Positions 23,061 through 31,408 of a DNA stretch of 64,000 bases are shown in pieces. Source of the stretch: Mycolicibacterium sp. P9-64 (GTDB lineage Bacteria > Actinomycetota > Actinomycetes > Mycobacteriales > Mycobacteriaceae). Position 1 is the stretch's first letter. Each line of letters opens with the position of its first letter. The notes beneath the pieces were generated by a model. The model searched no databases. It was given only the letters and a program-made list of their open reading frames with translations, and had not been told where the DNA came from. The stretch is from positions 434,001 through 498,000 of the forward strand of contig NZ_NPKO01000001.1 in the NCBI RefSeq assembly GCF_008329605.1. Reading direction: 5' to 3'. A program made the translations under genes and the position numbers.

Positions 23061-24332
23061 CTACTGGCGGTAGGACGCCAAGAAGTTGCCGAGCCGATCG
23101 ACGGCGTTGGCCAGGTCGCGCGCCCACGGCAGCGTCACGATGCGAAGGTGATCCGGTGCGGGCCAATTGAATCCGGTGCCCTGGGTGACCAGGATCTTCT
23201 CCTGCAGCAGCAGGTCGAGCACCAACTGCTCGTCGTCGTGGATGTCGTGCACCTCGGGATCGAGGCGCGGGAACGCGTAGAGCGCGCCGTCGGGTTTGAC
23301 GCACGACACCCCTGGGATTTCGTTCAGCTTGCTCCACGCGACGTCGCGCTGCTCGAGCAGCCTGCCGCCGGGCAGCACCAGATCCTCGATGCTCTGATGT
23401 CCGCCGAGCGCCACCTGGATGGCGTGCTGCGCGGGCACGTTTGGGCACAGCCGCATGTTCGACAGCAGGCTGATGCCCTCGATGAAGCTGCTGGCGTGCT
23501 CCTTCGGACCGGTGATCACCAGCCATCCCGCTCGGTAACCGGCGACGCGGTAGGCCTTCGACAGCCCGTTGAACGTCAGGCACAGCTGGTCGGGCGCGAC
23601 CGACGCCATGGCGATGTGCTTGGCCTCGCCGTACAGGATCTTGTCGTAGATCTCGTCGGCGAGGATCAGCAGCTGGTGCTTGCGGGCCAGGTCGGCCATC
23701 TGCTGGAGCACCTCGCGGCTGTAGACCGCTCCGGTCGGGTTGTTCGGGTTGATCACGACGAGCGCCTTGGTGCGGTCGGTGATCTTCGACTCGAGGTCGG
23801 CGATGTCGGGCATCCAGCCCTGCGTCTCGTCGCACAGGTAGTGCACGGGCGTGCCGCCCGCCAGCGCCGTCGACGCCGTCCACAGCGGATAGTCGGGGGC
23901 GGGGATCAGAACTTGGTCGCCGTTGTCCAGCAGCGCCTGCAGCGTCATGGTGATGAGCTCGGAGACCCCGTTGCCGAGGTACACGTCTTCGATGTCGAAA
24001 CGTGGGAAACCGTCGACCAATTCGTAGCGGGTGAACACTGCGCGGCGAGCGCTCGGGATGCCCTTGGAGTCGGAGTAGCCCTGGGCGTATGGCAGCGCCT
24101 GGATCATGTCGCGCATGATGACGTCGGGTGCCTCGAACCCGAACGGCGCGGGATTGCCGATGTTGAGCTTGAGGATCCGATGCCCCTCGGCCTCCAGCCG
24201 GGCGGCGTGTTCGTGCACCGGGCCGCGGATCTCGTACAGGACGTCCTGCAACTTGGTCGACTGCGCAAACGTGCGCTGTCGCGGCTGGTGGCCGGTGTGC
24301 CACGGAACCTGTTGGGTGCTCACGTCCTTCAT
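23061..24332 (-). CDS. aspC: Alanine/aspartate aminotransferase (AlaA-type)
   Basis: This 423-aa PLP-dependent class I aminotransferase is cytosolic. The sequence follows E. coli AlaA closely in its hallmark segments: KLNIGNPAPFGFEAP, QGYSDSKGIPSARRA, YLGNGVSELI, PAPDYPLWTA, NPNNPTGAVYS, ADEIYDKILY and the PLP lysine in FNGLSKAYRVAGYRAGW (about residue 257). It probably transfers amino groups between alanine or aspartate and 2-oxoglutarate. The name aspC follows M. tuberculosis Rv0337c, although the AlaA-like sequence points to alanine. It lies 38 bp downstream of etfD on the same strand, as in M. tuberculosis, and is probably co-transcribed. Confidence 0.93.
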   Translation of the reverse strand: MKDVSTQQVPWHTGHQPRQRTFAQSTKLQDVLYEIRGPVHEHAARLEAEGHRILKLNIGNPAPFGFEAPDVIMRDMIQALPYAQGYSDSKGIPSARRAVFTRYELVDGFPRFDIEDVYLGNGVSELITMTLQALLDNGDQVLIPAPDYPLWTASTALAGGTPVHYLCDETQGWMPDIADLESKITDRTKALVVINPNNPTGAVYSREVLQQMADLARKHQLLILADEIYDKILYGEAKHIAMASVAPDQLCLTFNGLSKAYRVAGYRAGWLVITGPKEHASSFIEGISLLSNMRLCPNVPAQHAIQVALGGHQSIEDLVLPGGRLLEQRDVAWSKLNEIPGVSCVKPDGALYAFPRLDPEVHDIHDDEQLVLDLLLQEKILVTQGTGFNWPAPDHLRIVTLPWARDLANAVDRLGNFLASYRQ

Positions 24333-24370
24333 CGTCCCATCAACGTCCAGCGAATTAGGAATTCCGCCGT

Positions 24371-27367
24371 TTACCGCTTACCGGGGCGCCTGGCACCCGG
24401 CTTGATGCCGAGGCCGACCACCGGTGGCTCCGGCTTGGCAGGTTCAGCGGATTCGCCGTTGGCAGAAGCGGTTTCGGTCGGTGCCGGCTCCGCTTCCGGC
24501 TCGGCCGATGGTGCGGCAGGTGTCGCAGCGGGTGCCGCGGCCGGCGCCTTCTTGGCACCCGGACGACGCGCGCCAGCAGCGATGCCGAGGCCCTTGACCG
24601 CCGGCTCGGGCTTGGCGGGTGCAGGCGGAGCCGCCTCTGCGGGTGCCGCGGGAGCCGATTGTGCAGCGGGTGCGGCGGCAGGAGCGGCCTTCTTGGCGCC
24701 GGGGCGGCGTGCACCGGAGGCGATGCCGAGGCCCTTGACCTCGGGTTCTGGCTTGGCAGCGGCCGCGGGCGCAGCCTCGGCAGATGCGGCCGACGCGGTC
24801 TCGGCCGCAGGAGCAGCAGCCTTCTTGGCGCCGGGACGCTTCGCGCCACCTGCGATGCCAAGACCCTTGACCGGCGCCGCGGGTGCGGCCGGGGCGCTCT
24901 CGGCTGCCGGGGCAGCACTCTCCGCCGCGGGTGCGGCAGCCTTCTTGGCGCCGGGACGCTTGGCGCCGCCCGCGATGCCGAGGCCGGTGACCGGCTTCGC
25001 GTCGGCCGCCGCATCGTCGGCCGTGGCTGCGGGCTTGGCCTCGTCCTCTTCGTCGTCGGTGGAGGGTTTCGCCTCGGCGGGCGCGGATTCGGCCTTGGCG
25101 GCGACTTCCTTCACCCTGGCTGCCGCAGCCTCAGCGGCGGCGCCCTTGGCGGGCAGCGTGATGGCGTCCTTGTCCAGCGAGGCGAGCAGCAGCTGCGCGA
25201 CGTCGAGAACTTCCTTCTTCTCGACGTTCCTTTCGGCCGCGACGTCGTCGACGCCGTCGGTCATCATCACGCGGCAGAACGGGCAGCCGGTGGCGATCTT
25301 CGACGCGCCGGTGTCCATCGCCTCTTCGACGCGCTCGTGGTTGACGCGCTTGCCGATGTGCTCTTCCATCCACATCCGCGCACCACCGGCGCCGCAGCAC
25401 AGGCCACGGTCGGCGTGCCGCGGCATCTCCTTGAGCGTGGCGCCCGAGGCCTCGACCAGTTCGCGCGGCGGCTCGTAGACCTTGTTGTGCCTGCCGAGGA
25501 AGCACGGGTCGTGGTAGGTGACGTCTTGAGAAACCGGAGTGACCGGGACCAATTTCTTGTCGCGGATCAGGCGGTTGAGCAGCTGGGTGTGGTGCAGCAC
25601 CGTGTAGTTGGTGCCGAGTTGTGGGTACTCGCGACCGATCGTGTTGAAGCAGTGCGGGCAGGTCGCGATGATCTTGCGGTCGGCGGTCTCGACGCCCTCG
25701 AACAGCTCGTTGATGGTCTCCATGTTCTGGGCGGCGAGCTGCTGGAACAGGAACTCGTTGCCGGCACGACGGGCAGAATCGCCGGTGCACGTCTCGCCGG
25801 TGCCCAGCACCAGGAACTTCACCCCTGCGGTGGCCAGCAGCTCGGCGACGGCCTTGGTGGTCTTCTTGGCGCGGTCCTCATAGGCGCCTGCGCAGCCGAC
25901 CCAGAACAGGTACTCGAAACCGTCGAAGGACTCGACGTCCTGGCCGTAGACCGGAACGTCGAAGTCGACCTCGTCGATCCAATTGGTGCGGTCCTTGGCG
26001 TTCTGCCCCCACGGGTTGCCCTTGTTCTCGAGGTTCTTGAACAGGACGCCGAGTTCACCGGGGAACTCGGACTCCACCATGACCTGGTAGCGGCGCATGT
26101 CCACGATGTGGTCGATGTGCTCGATGTCGACGGGGCACTGCTCGACACACGCGCCGCAGTTCGTGCAGGACCACAGCACGTCGGGGTCGATGACGCCGCC
26201 CTGCTCCAGGGTGCCGACCAGCGGACGCAGATCCTGTTCAGGACCCGAACCGGGGACACGACCGAAGCCGGATTCCGGGACGTGGTGCCCCTCTTCGTGC
26301 GTGGTCTCCAGGTCCAGGCCTTCGAGCGCGCGTGGCTTCTCGCCGAGGATGTAGGGCGCCTTGGCCATCAGGTGATCGCGAAGGTCCATGATGACGAGCT
26401 TGGGAGACAACGGTTTTCCGGTGTTCCACGCCGGGCACTGTGACTGGCAGCGGCCGCACTCCGTGCAGGTGGTGAGGTCGAGGTAGGCCTTCCACGTGAA
26501 GTCCTCGATCTTGCCGCGGCCGAAGACGGCGTCTTCTGCGGGATCCTCGAAGTCGATGGGCACGCCCTCGTGTTCCATCGGCAGCAGCGGGCCGAGGCCG
26601 TCGGGCAGGCGTTTGAAGGTGACGTTGATGGGTGCGAGGCCGATGTGCAGGTGCTTGGAGTGCAGCACGATCAGCAGGAACACCAGCATGACGCCGATGT
26701 GGCCCATCAGGGCGATGGTCTCGATCCACATGTTGGCCGTCGGGCCGAGTGGGTGCAGCAGGGCAGCCATTCCGTCGGAGAAGAAGGCGCCGCTCTGGTA
26801 CGGGAAGTTCTCGCCGAGCGTGTTGACCGCGGCGCCGCGGAAGATCGCGTAGGTCAGGATGACCAGGAAGATCATGAAGAGGATCTCCCACGCGCCGCCG
26901 GTGTGGGAGCCGTAGAAGCGGGACTCGCGGCCGATCTTCTTGGGCTGGCGAGTCATGCGAATGATCGCGAAGGTGATGATGCCGAGCAGCACGGCGAGGG
27001 CGAAGAAGTCCTGCAGGAAGCCCAGCACGGCCCAGCGGCCGACGAACGGGATGTGGAATTCGGGGTCGAACAGCACGCCGTAGGCCTCGAGGTACACCGA
27101 TGCCAGGACGAAGAAGCCCCACATGGTGAAGAAGTGCGCGATACCGGGGATCGACCACTTCAGGAGCTTCGACTGGGCGAAGACTTCCTTGTTCTGGTTC
27201 AGGAATCGCTTGACGATGTCGTCCTTGCGGCCGCGTTCGTCGCCGAGTTTCTGGCCGGAGCTGATCAGTTTCGTTAGCCACTGAACGCGTTTCGCGGCAA
27301 ACACCAAGACGACGGCGGTCATCAGCAATCCGATGACCAACCTGCTGACTTCGAGAGTGTGCTGCAC
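24371..27367 (-). CDS. etfD: Membrane iron-sulfur ETF oxidoreductase (heterodisulfide reductase-like)
   Basis: This 998-aa protein is the ortholog of Rv0338c, reported to move electrons from ETF (fatty-acid beta-oxidation) to the membrane quinone pool. It starts at GTG 27367 after GGGGAGG. The N-terminal part (about 1-250) has five or so membrane helices of NarI type. Two 4Fe-4S clusters follow: CTECGRCQSQCP (about 297-308) and CTNCGACVEQCP (about 397-408). Then come two CCG (heterodisulfide reductase) domains with GCAGAY, CPHCFNTIGREYP, HDPCFLGRHN and CCGAGGARMW. The last 200 residues are an Ala/Pro/Lys-rich tail with five GLGI-type repeats. aspC lies downstream. Confidence 0.95.
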   Translation of the reverse strand: MQHTLEVSRLVIGLLMTAVVLVFAAKRVQWLTKLISSGQKLGDERGRKDDIVKRFLNQNKEVFAQSKLLKWSIPGIAHFFTMWGFFVLASVYLEAYGVLFDPEFHIPFVGRWAVLGFLQDFFALAVLLGIITFAIIRMTRQPKKIGRESRFYGSHTGGAWEILFMIFLVILTYAIFRGAAVNTLGENFPYQSGAFFSDGMAALLHPLGPTANMWIETIALMGHIGVMLVFLLIVLHSKHLHIGLAPINVTFKRLPDGLGPLLPMEHEGVPIDFEDPAEDAVFGRGKIEDFTWKAYLDLTTCTECGRCQSQCPAWNTGKPLSPKLVIMDLRDHLMAKAPYILGEKPRALEGLDLETTHEEGHHVPESGFGRVPGSGPEQDLRPLVGTLEQGGVIDPDVLWSCTNCGACVEQCPVDIEHIDHIVDMRRYQVMVESEFPGELGVLFKNLENKGNPWGQNAKDRTNWIDEVDFDVPVYGQDVESFDGFEYLFWVGCAGAYEDRAKKTTKAVAELLATAGVKFLVLGTGETCTGDSARRAGNEFLFQQLAAQNMETINELFEGVETADRKIIATCPHCFNTIGREYPQLGTNYTVLHHTQLLNRLIRDKKLVPVTPVSQDVTYHDPCFLGRHNKVYEPPRELVEASGATLKEMPRHADRGLCCGAGGARMWMEEHIGKRVNHERVEEAMDTGASKIATGCPFCRVMMTDGVDDVAAERNVEKKEVLDVAQLLLASLDKDAITLPAKGAAAEAAAARVKEVAAKAESAPAEAKPSTDDEEDEAKPAATADDAAADAKPVTGLGIAGGAKRPGAKKAAAPAAESAAPAAESAPAAPAAPVKGLGIAGGAKRPGAKKAAAPAAETASAASAEAAPAAAAKPEPEVKGLGIASGARRPGAKKAAPAAAPAAQSAPAAPAEAAPPAPAKPEPAVKGLGIAAGARRPGAKKAPAAAPAATPAAPSAEPEAEPAPTETASANGESAEPAKPEPPVVGLGIKPGARRPGKR
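24378..24999 (-). repeat. Five GLGIxxGAxRPG repeats at the EtfD C-terminus
   Basis: In the C-terminal tail of EtfD the motif (V)(T/K/V)GLGI-xx-GA(K/R)RPG(AKK) occurs five times, separated by Ala/Pro/Glu-rich linkers of about 25-45 residues. The last copy ends the protein (PGARRPGKR). The repeats are basic, short and evenly conserved while the linkers vary, which suggests short binding modules on a flexible cytoplasmic tail. Confidence 0.85.
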
Positions 27368-27388
27368 GGCGTGGCCTCCCCTTATGAA

Positions 27389-27462
27389 GTTACCGAACAG
27401 TAACTTGAAGGTGGTTACTGGCGGGTAACTTATGCTAGATGCCTGCTCATAGTTGCATCTAG
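27389..27462 (-). promoter_or_regulatory. Twin GTTAC-N6-GTAAC operators and an adjacent inverted repeat in the etfD leader
   Basis: GTTAC-N6-GTAAC occurs at 27389-27404 and again at 27414-27429 (25-bp spacing), ending 21 bp upstream of the etfD start codon. Immediately upstream is a 9-bp inverted repeat (GCTAGATGC at 27434-27442, GCATCTAGC at 27455-27463). A minus-strand -10-like TAGCAT overlaps its inner edge. Two 16-bp palindromes of this form look like sites for a dimeric repressor (TetR or GntR type) that controls fatty-acid oxidation electron flow. The regulator is not in the window as far as I can tell. Confidence 0.6.
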
Positions 27463-27847
27463 CGGCTGAGCGACGCTACGAAGGCTGACCTAAGTCACTT
27501 GTTTCCGTTCCCCGGACCCGGATCGATCGGGCGATCTGGATCGCCATCCTCGGGGTCGACGTCGGCGTCGAAGTGCTCGACGAGGTCGTTGGCGGTGTCG
27601 TCTTGGATGGCGTCGTAACTGGCGTGACGATCACGGTCAGCGGCGGCCGTTGCTGGGGGCGGGGCCGCGGCATCACGACAACGGTCGATGTCTCGGCGAT
27701 GGGCGCCACCGCCGCCTTCCCGCCGTTCAGATTGCACTGACGGCTGTGAACGTCCGCCAGTTCACGACCATGGCCGCAGTACCAACACTCCCGTCAGGGC
27801 TGACATAGAGTCCTTGCACTGACTAACGATCCGGAAAGGGGACCCCG
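27463..27847. other. Gap between etfD leader and P450 gene
   Basis: This 385-bp stretch has one low-confidence minus-strand Thr-rich frame (27476-27709). On the plus strand I see no gene. A purine-rich GGAAAGGGG lies just before the P450 GTG start at 27848 and can serve as its ribosome-binding site. Confidence 0.5.
27476..27709 (-). pseudogene. Possible remnant encoding a Cys/Pro/Thr-rich protein tail
   Basis: From a GTG at 27709 the minus strand encodes 77 aa rich in Pro and Thr (TVIVTPVTTPSKTTPPTT), like the external tails of other proteins in this window. The frame stays open upstream to about 27800, reading ECWYCGHGRELADVHSRQC, but meets a stop with no start codon or ribosome-binding site. 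That upstream part looks like real protein sequence with a Cys-rich motif, so this could be a decayed gene that lost its 5' end. Alternatively it is chance. Codon bias is only moderate. Confidence 0.3.
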
Positions 27848-29254
27848 GTGACCGACACGGCATCCGCCGACCTGGCGTCGCTGCCGTTGCCACCGAAGAA
27901 CCCCTTGCCCTACCGGCGGCGGGCGCGCGCACTCCGGTCGTTCCACACCGGTATGGACGAACTCCGCGACGCGGGCGGGCCGGTGACCCGGTTCCGATTG
28001 GGCCCGAATTGGGTGATGCCACCGATCGTCGTTGCCACGTCCCCGCAGGCGATCCGCGACATCCTCTCCGTGAAGGACGGTGCCGTCGACAAGACGTCGC
28101 TGATCCTCTCGGAACTGCGCCGGGTGCTCGGCGGAAACCTGTTCAACCTGCCCTACGAACAGTGGCTGCCCCGCAAGCGAACCCTGCAGCCGGTCTTCAC
28201 CAAACAACACGTGCGGCAGTTCGGCGGTCACATGGCCGAAGCCGCGGAGAAGGTGTCGGCGGGCTGGAAGGACGGCGACGTCGTCGACCTCGACGCCGAA
28301 TGCCGAACGCTGACGTTGCGGGCGCTCGGCCGCTCGGTCCTCGGGCTGGACCTCACCGATCACGTCGAGGACATCGCCGAGCCGCTGCGCACTGCGCTGA
28401 CCTACGTCGCCGATCGATCGCTGCGCCCCGTGCGAGCGCCACGCTGGCTGCCGACCCGAGCTCGCCGTCGCGCCTTCGCGGGCAGCGACGCGTTGCATCG
28501 CCTCGCGGGCGACATCCTGGCCCGCTGCCGCGCCGACCCGGCCACCGACGCGCCCTTGGTTCAGGCGCTGATTGCAGCCAGGGACCCGGAGTCGGGAAAG
28601 GGATTGTCCGACAGTGAGATTGCCGACGAGCTGATCGTGTTCCTGTTCGCGGGGCATGACACCACGGCGACCACGCTGACCTACGCGATGTGGGAGCTCG
28701 GCCGTCACCCCGAGATCCAGGATCGGGTGGCCGCCGAGGTGGCCGCACTGCCCGATCGCGAACTGGAACCCGATGACGTCGCGCACCTCGGCTACACGGT
28801 GCAGGTGCTGCGGGAGGCGTTGCGGCTGTGTCCCCCTGGGCCGACCGGGACCCGGTTGGCCACCCGCGACGTCGAGGTCGGCGGATACCGGGTGCCCGCC
28901 GGCACGTTGCTGATCTTCGGACGGCTCGCCGTGCAGCGGGATCCGACGCTGTGGGACCGGCCGCTGACCTTCGACCCCGAGCGGTTCAGCGCGGAGAACA
29001 TGAAGGGCCGGGATCGCTGGCAGTACATCCCGTTCGGTGGCGGGCCGCGCGCATGCATCGGCGATCACTTCGCCATGCTCGAGGCGACCCTCGGCCTCGC
29101 CACGTTCATCCGTCGAGTCGAGATACGTTCGCTCGAAGACGAATTCCCTCTCGCCGTTCCGTTCACGATGGTGGCCGACGGCCCGATTCCGGCCCGTGTC
29201 CGCAGCCGGAACCCGATGGTGCGCAACGAAGACGACCTGGAGACACCGACGTGA
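27848..29254 (+). CDS. Cytochrome P450
   Basis: This 468-aa protein starts at GTG 27848 after GGAAAGGGG. It belongs to the CYP4/CYP102-like bacterial branch: the I-helix FLFAGHDTTATT (about 267), the K-helix VLREALRLCPP, the PERF region FDPERFSAEN and the heme loop IPFGGGPRACIG with the ligand Cys at about 403. Members of this branch in mycobacteria (for example Cyp132-like enzymes) often act on long-chain or lipid substrates, but the substrate here is unknown. The stop overlaps the start of the MoeY-like gene by 4 nt (GTGA), indicating co-translation. Confidence 0.93.
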   Translation: MTDTASADLASLPLPPKNPLPYRRRARALRSFHTGMDELRDAGGPVTRFRLGPNWVMPPIVVATSPQAIRDILSVKDGAVDKTSLILSELRRVLGGNLFNLPYEQWLPRKRTLQPVFTKQHVRQFGGHMAEAAEKVSAGWKDGDVVDLDAECRTLTLRALGRSVLGLDLTDHVEDIAEPLRTALTYVADRSLRPVRAPRWLPTRARRRAFAGSDALHRLAGDILARCRADPATDAPLVQALIAARDPESGKGLSDSEIADELIVFLFAGHDTTATTLTYAMWELGRHPEIQDRVAAEVAALPDRELEPDDVAHLGYTVQVLREALRLCPPGPTGTRLATRDVEVGGYRVPAGTLLIFGRLAVQRDPTLWDRPLTFDPERFSAENMKGRDRWQYIPFGGGPRACIGDHFAMLEATLGLATFIRRVEIRSLEDEFPLAVPFTMVADGPIPARVRSRNPMVRNEDDLETPT

Positions 29255-31389
29255 GCATCGATCATCAAGGGACCGGCGCGAACGCCCACGCGGCGGTGTT
29301 GCTGGACTCGGGCGAGCCCGCCGACCTGGCCGTGCTCGACGAGCTGCGAGCCGACCAACGGGTGGCGTTCCTCGACCGACACGAAGACCAGGAAAGCGCG
29401 CTGCGCAAGCTGCGGCCAGCGCCCGATGACACAGTGCTGGCAGAGGGCATCCGGTGGGCCCACTACCCGTGGCGGCGGGCCGTCGTCGCCGTGCTCGGGC
29501 CCAGAGGGTTCCGCGCGCTGCGACTCGACCGCAACCGCAACATGATCACCGCGGCAGAACAGGAGCGCCTCGGCACCTTGCGGATTGGCGTCGCCGGCTT
29601 GAGCGTCGGTCACGTCATCGCGCACACGCTCGCCGCGCAGGGGCTGTGCGGCGAGCTCCGGCTCGCGGACTTCGACGAACTGGAACTGTCGAATCTGAAC
29701 CGTGTGCCCGCCACCGTGTTCGACCTCGGCGTGAACAAGGCGACCGTCACCGCGAGGCGCATCGCCGAACTCGACCCCTATCTGCCGGTCCGGGTGATCG
29801 AGGCCGGGCTGACCTACGACACCGTCGACGAATTCCTCGACGGGCTCGACGTCGTCGTCGAGGAGTGCGACTCGTTGGAGATGAAAGCCGTAGTACGCCA
29901 AGGTGCCAAGGCCCGAGGGATTCCGGTGCTGATGGCGACGAGCGACCGCGGCTTGGTGGACGTGGAACGCTTCGATCTCGACCCGCAGCGGCCCATCCTG
30001 CATGGCCTGCTCGGCGAGCTCGACCTCGCGCTGCTGCCAGGGATGAGCAATCGCGACAAGATCCCGCACATGCTGCGCCATCTCGACGCCGAACGCCTGT
30101 CCCCGCGGACCGCGGCATCGCTGGTCGAGGTCGACCATTCCCTGTCGACCTGGCCGCAGCTGGCGGGTGACGTCACGCTCGGCGCCACCGCGCTGGCCGA
30201 GGCCGTCCGACGCATCGGGCTCGGCGAGCCGCTCGGTTCGGGTAGGACCCGCATCGACGTGGGCTGGTCGTTGGACAACCTGGGCGAGCCGGAGATGGCG
30301 CGCGAGGACACCCCATCCGCGGCGGAGTCACAGGCCGAGCAGGTGTCCAGCGAGTTCCCGGATGTCGTTGCGGCGGCCGCGATCCGGGCCCCGTCCGGGG
30401 GCAACGTGCAGCCCTGGTACGTCGAGTTCGACGAGGACGCCGTGACGATCCGCGTTGCGCCCGAGTTCACCTCGGCCATGGACGTCGAGTCCAGGGGCAG
30501 CGCCGTCGCGATCGGCGCCGCACTGTTCAACGCCAGGGTCGCCGCGGCCGCACACGGGCGCCTCGGACCGGCGAGTGTCAGCGATGATGGCGCAGGGCTG
30601 GCCGCGACGCTGCGCTTCGGCGACGACGCCGACTCCGAACTCGCCGCGCTGTACCGGCCCATGCTGGAGCGCGAAACCAACCGCCACCATGGCGAACCGA
30701 CGGCCGTGGGCGCCGAGACCGCCGCGGCGCTGCACCGCGCCGCCGAGGAGAATGGCGCCCGGCTCAGCATCGTGACCGACAGGGCCGACATCGACGCCGC
30801 CGCCGCCACCCTCGCCGCCGCGGACCGCACCCGGTACCTCACCGCCCGCCTGCACGCGGAGATGTTCTCCGAGCTGCGCTGGCCGGGCGACCCGGATCCG
30901 GACGCCGGCATCGACGTGCGCAGCCTCGAGCTCGATCCGGGCGACTATGCCGTCATGGGCATCCTTCGGCGCCCGGAAGTAATGGCGCACCTCGCCGCAT
31001 GGAATGCCGGCTCGGCGCTCGGCGACGACACCAGGGACCGGGTGCGGGCCAGCTCCGCGCTCGCCGTCGTGTCGGTGACCGGCCACGAACTGGCGGACTT
31101 CGTCCGCGGCGGATCGGCCATGGAGGCGGTGTGGATCACCGCACAACAATGCGGCTGGGCCGTCCAACCCGTCTCGCCGGTGTTCCTCTTCGCCCGCACG
31201 CCCGAGGAGTTCAAGGAGCTGTCCAGCACCTTTTCGGACGAGTTGGCGACGCTGCAGTCGCAGTTCCGCGCGCTCGTCGGCACCGAGCCCGACGCTAGCC
31301 AAATCCTGGTGTTGCGCCTGGCGAACGGCGGGCCGGCGTCAGTCAAGAGCCGCAGAGACCCGAATCGTTTGCGTTTGCGTAAAAATTGA
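29251..31389 (+). CDS. moeY: MoeY-like ThiF/E1 adenylyltransferase-nitroreductase fusion (Rv1355c family)
   Basis: This 712-aa protein starts at GTG 29251, overlapping the P450 stop. A longer upstream frame is a shadow of the P450. Residues about 105-330 are a ThiF/E1-type nucleotide-binding domain: RIGVAGLSVGHVIAHTLA, RLADFDELELSNLNRV and VVEECDSLEMK. Residues about 360-700 resemble a nitroreductase/FMN fold: AAIRAPSGGNVQPWYVEF, later RGGSAMEAVWITAQQCGWAVQPVSP. Length and layout match M. tuberculosis Rv1355c (MoeY, 715 aa), named as a molybdopterin protein; the real substrate is not settled. Such fusions activate a carboxylate and may oxidise or modify it. Its partner downstream is also the Rv1354c-type neighbour. 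Confidence 0.85.
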   Translation: MSIDHQGTGANAHAAVLLDSGEPADLAVLDELRADQRVAFLDRHEDQESALRKLRPAPDDTVLAEGIRWAHYPWRRAVVAVLGPRGFRALRLDRNRNMITAAEQERLGTLRIGVAGLSVGHVIAHTLAAQGLCGELRLADFDELELSNLNRVPATVFDLGVNKATVTARRIAELDPYLPVRVIEAGLTYDTVDEFLDGLDVVVEECDSLEMKAVVRQGAKARGIPVLMATSDRGLVDVERFDLDPQRPILHGLLGELDLALLPGMSNRDKIPHMLRHLDAERLSPRTAASLVEVDHSLSTWPQLAGDVTLGATALAEAVRRIGLGEPLGSGRTRIDVGWSLDNLGEPEMAREDTPSAAESQAEQVSSEFPDVVAAAAIRAPSGGNVQPWYVEFDEDAVTIRVAPEFTSAMDVESRGSAVAIGAALFNARVAAAAHGRLGPASVSDDGAGLAATLRFGDDADSELAALYRPMLERETNRHHGEPTAVGAETAAALHRAAEENGARLSIVTDRADIDAAAATLAAADRTRYLTARLHAEMFSELRWPGDPDPDAGIDVRSLELDPGDYAVMGILRRPEVMAHLAAWNAGSALGDDTRDRVRASSALAVVSVTGHELADFVRGGSAMEAVWITAQQCGWAVQPVSPVFLFARTPEEFKELSSTFSDELATLQSQFRALVGTEPDASQILVLRLANGGPASVKSRRDPNRLRLRKN

Positions 31390-31408
31390 CCTTGGCTACC
31401 GTAGGGGG

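Noticed and set aside
23031..25478. 815-codon plus-strand open frame across aspC and etfD
   Set aside because: It spans two genes on the opposite strand, both with clear family motifs. Its Ala/Ser-rich end mirrors the EtfD repeat tail.
28828..29250. Upstream extension of the MoeY-like frame into the P450
   Set aside because: It overlaps the heme-binding end of the P450 in another frame. The GTG at 29251 overlapping the P450 stop gives the family's normal length.
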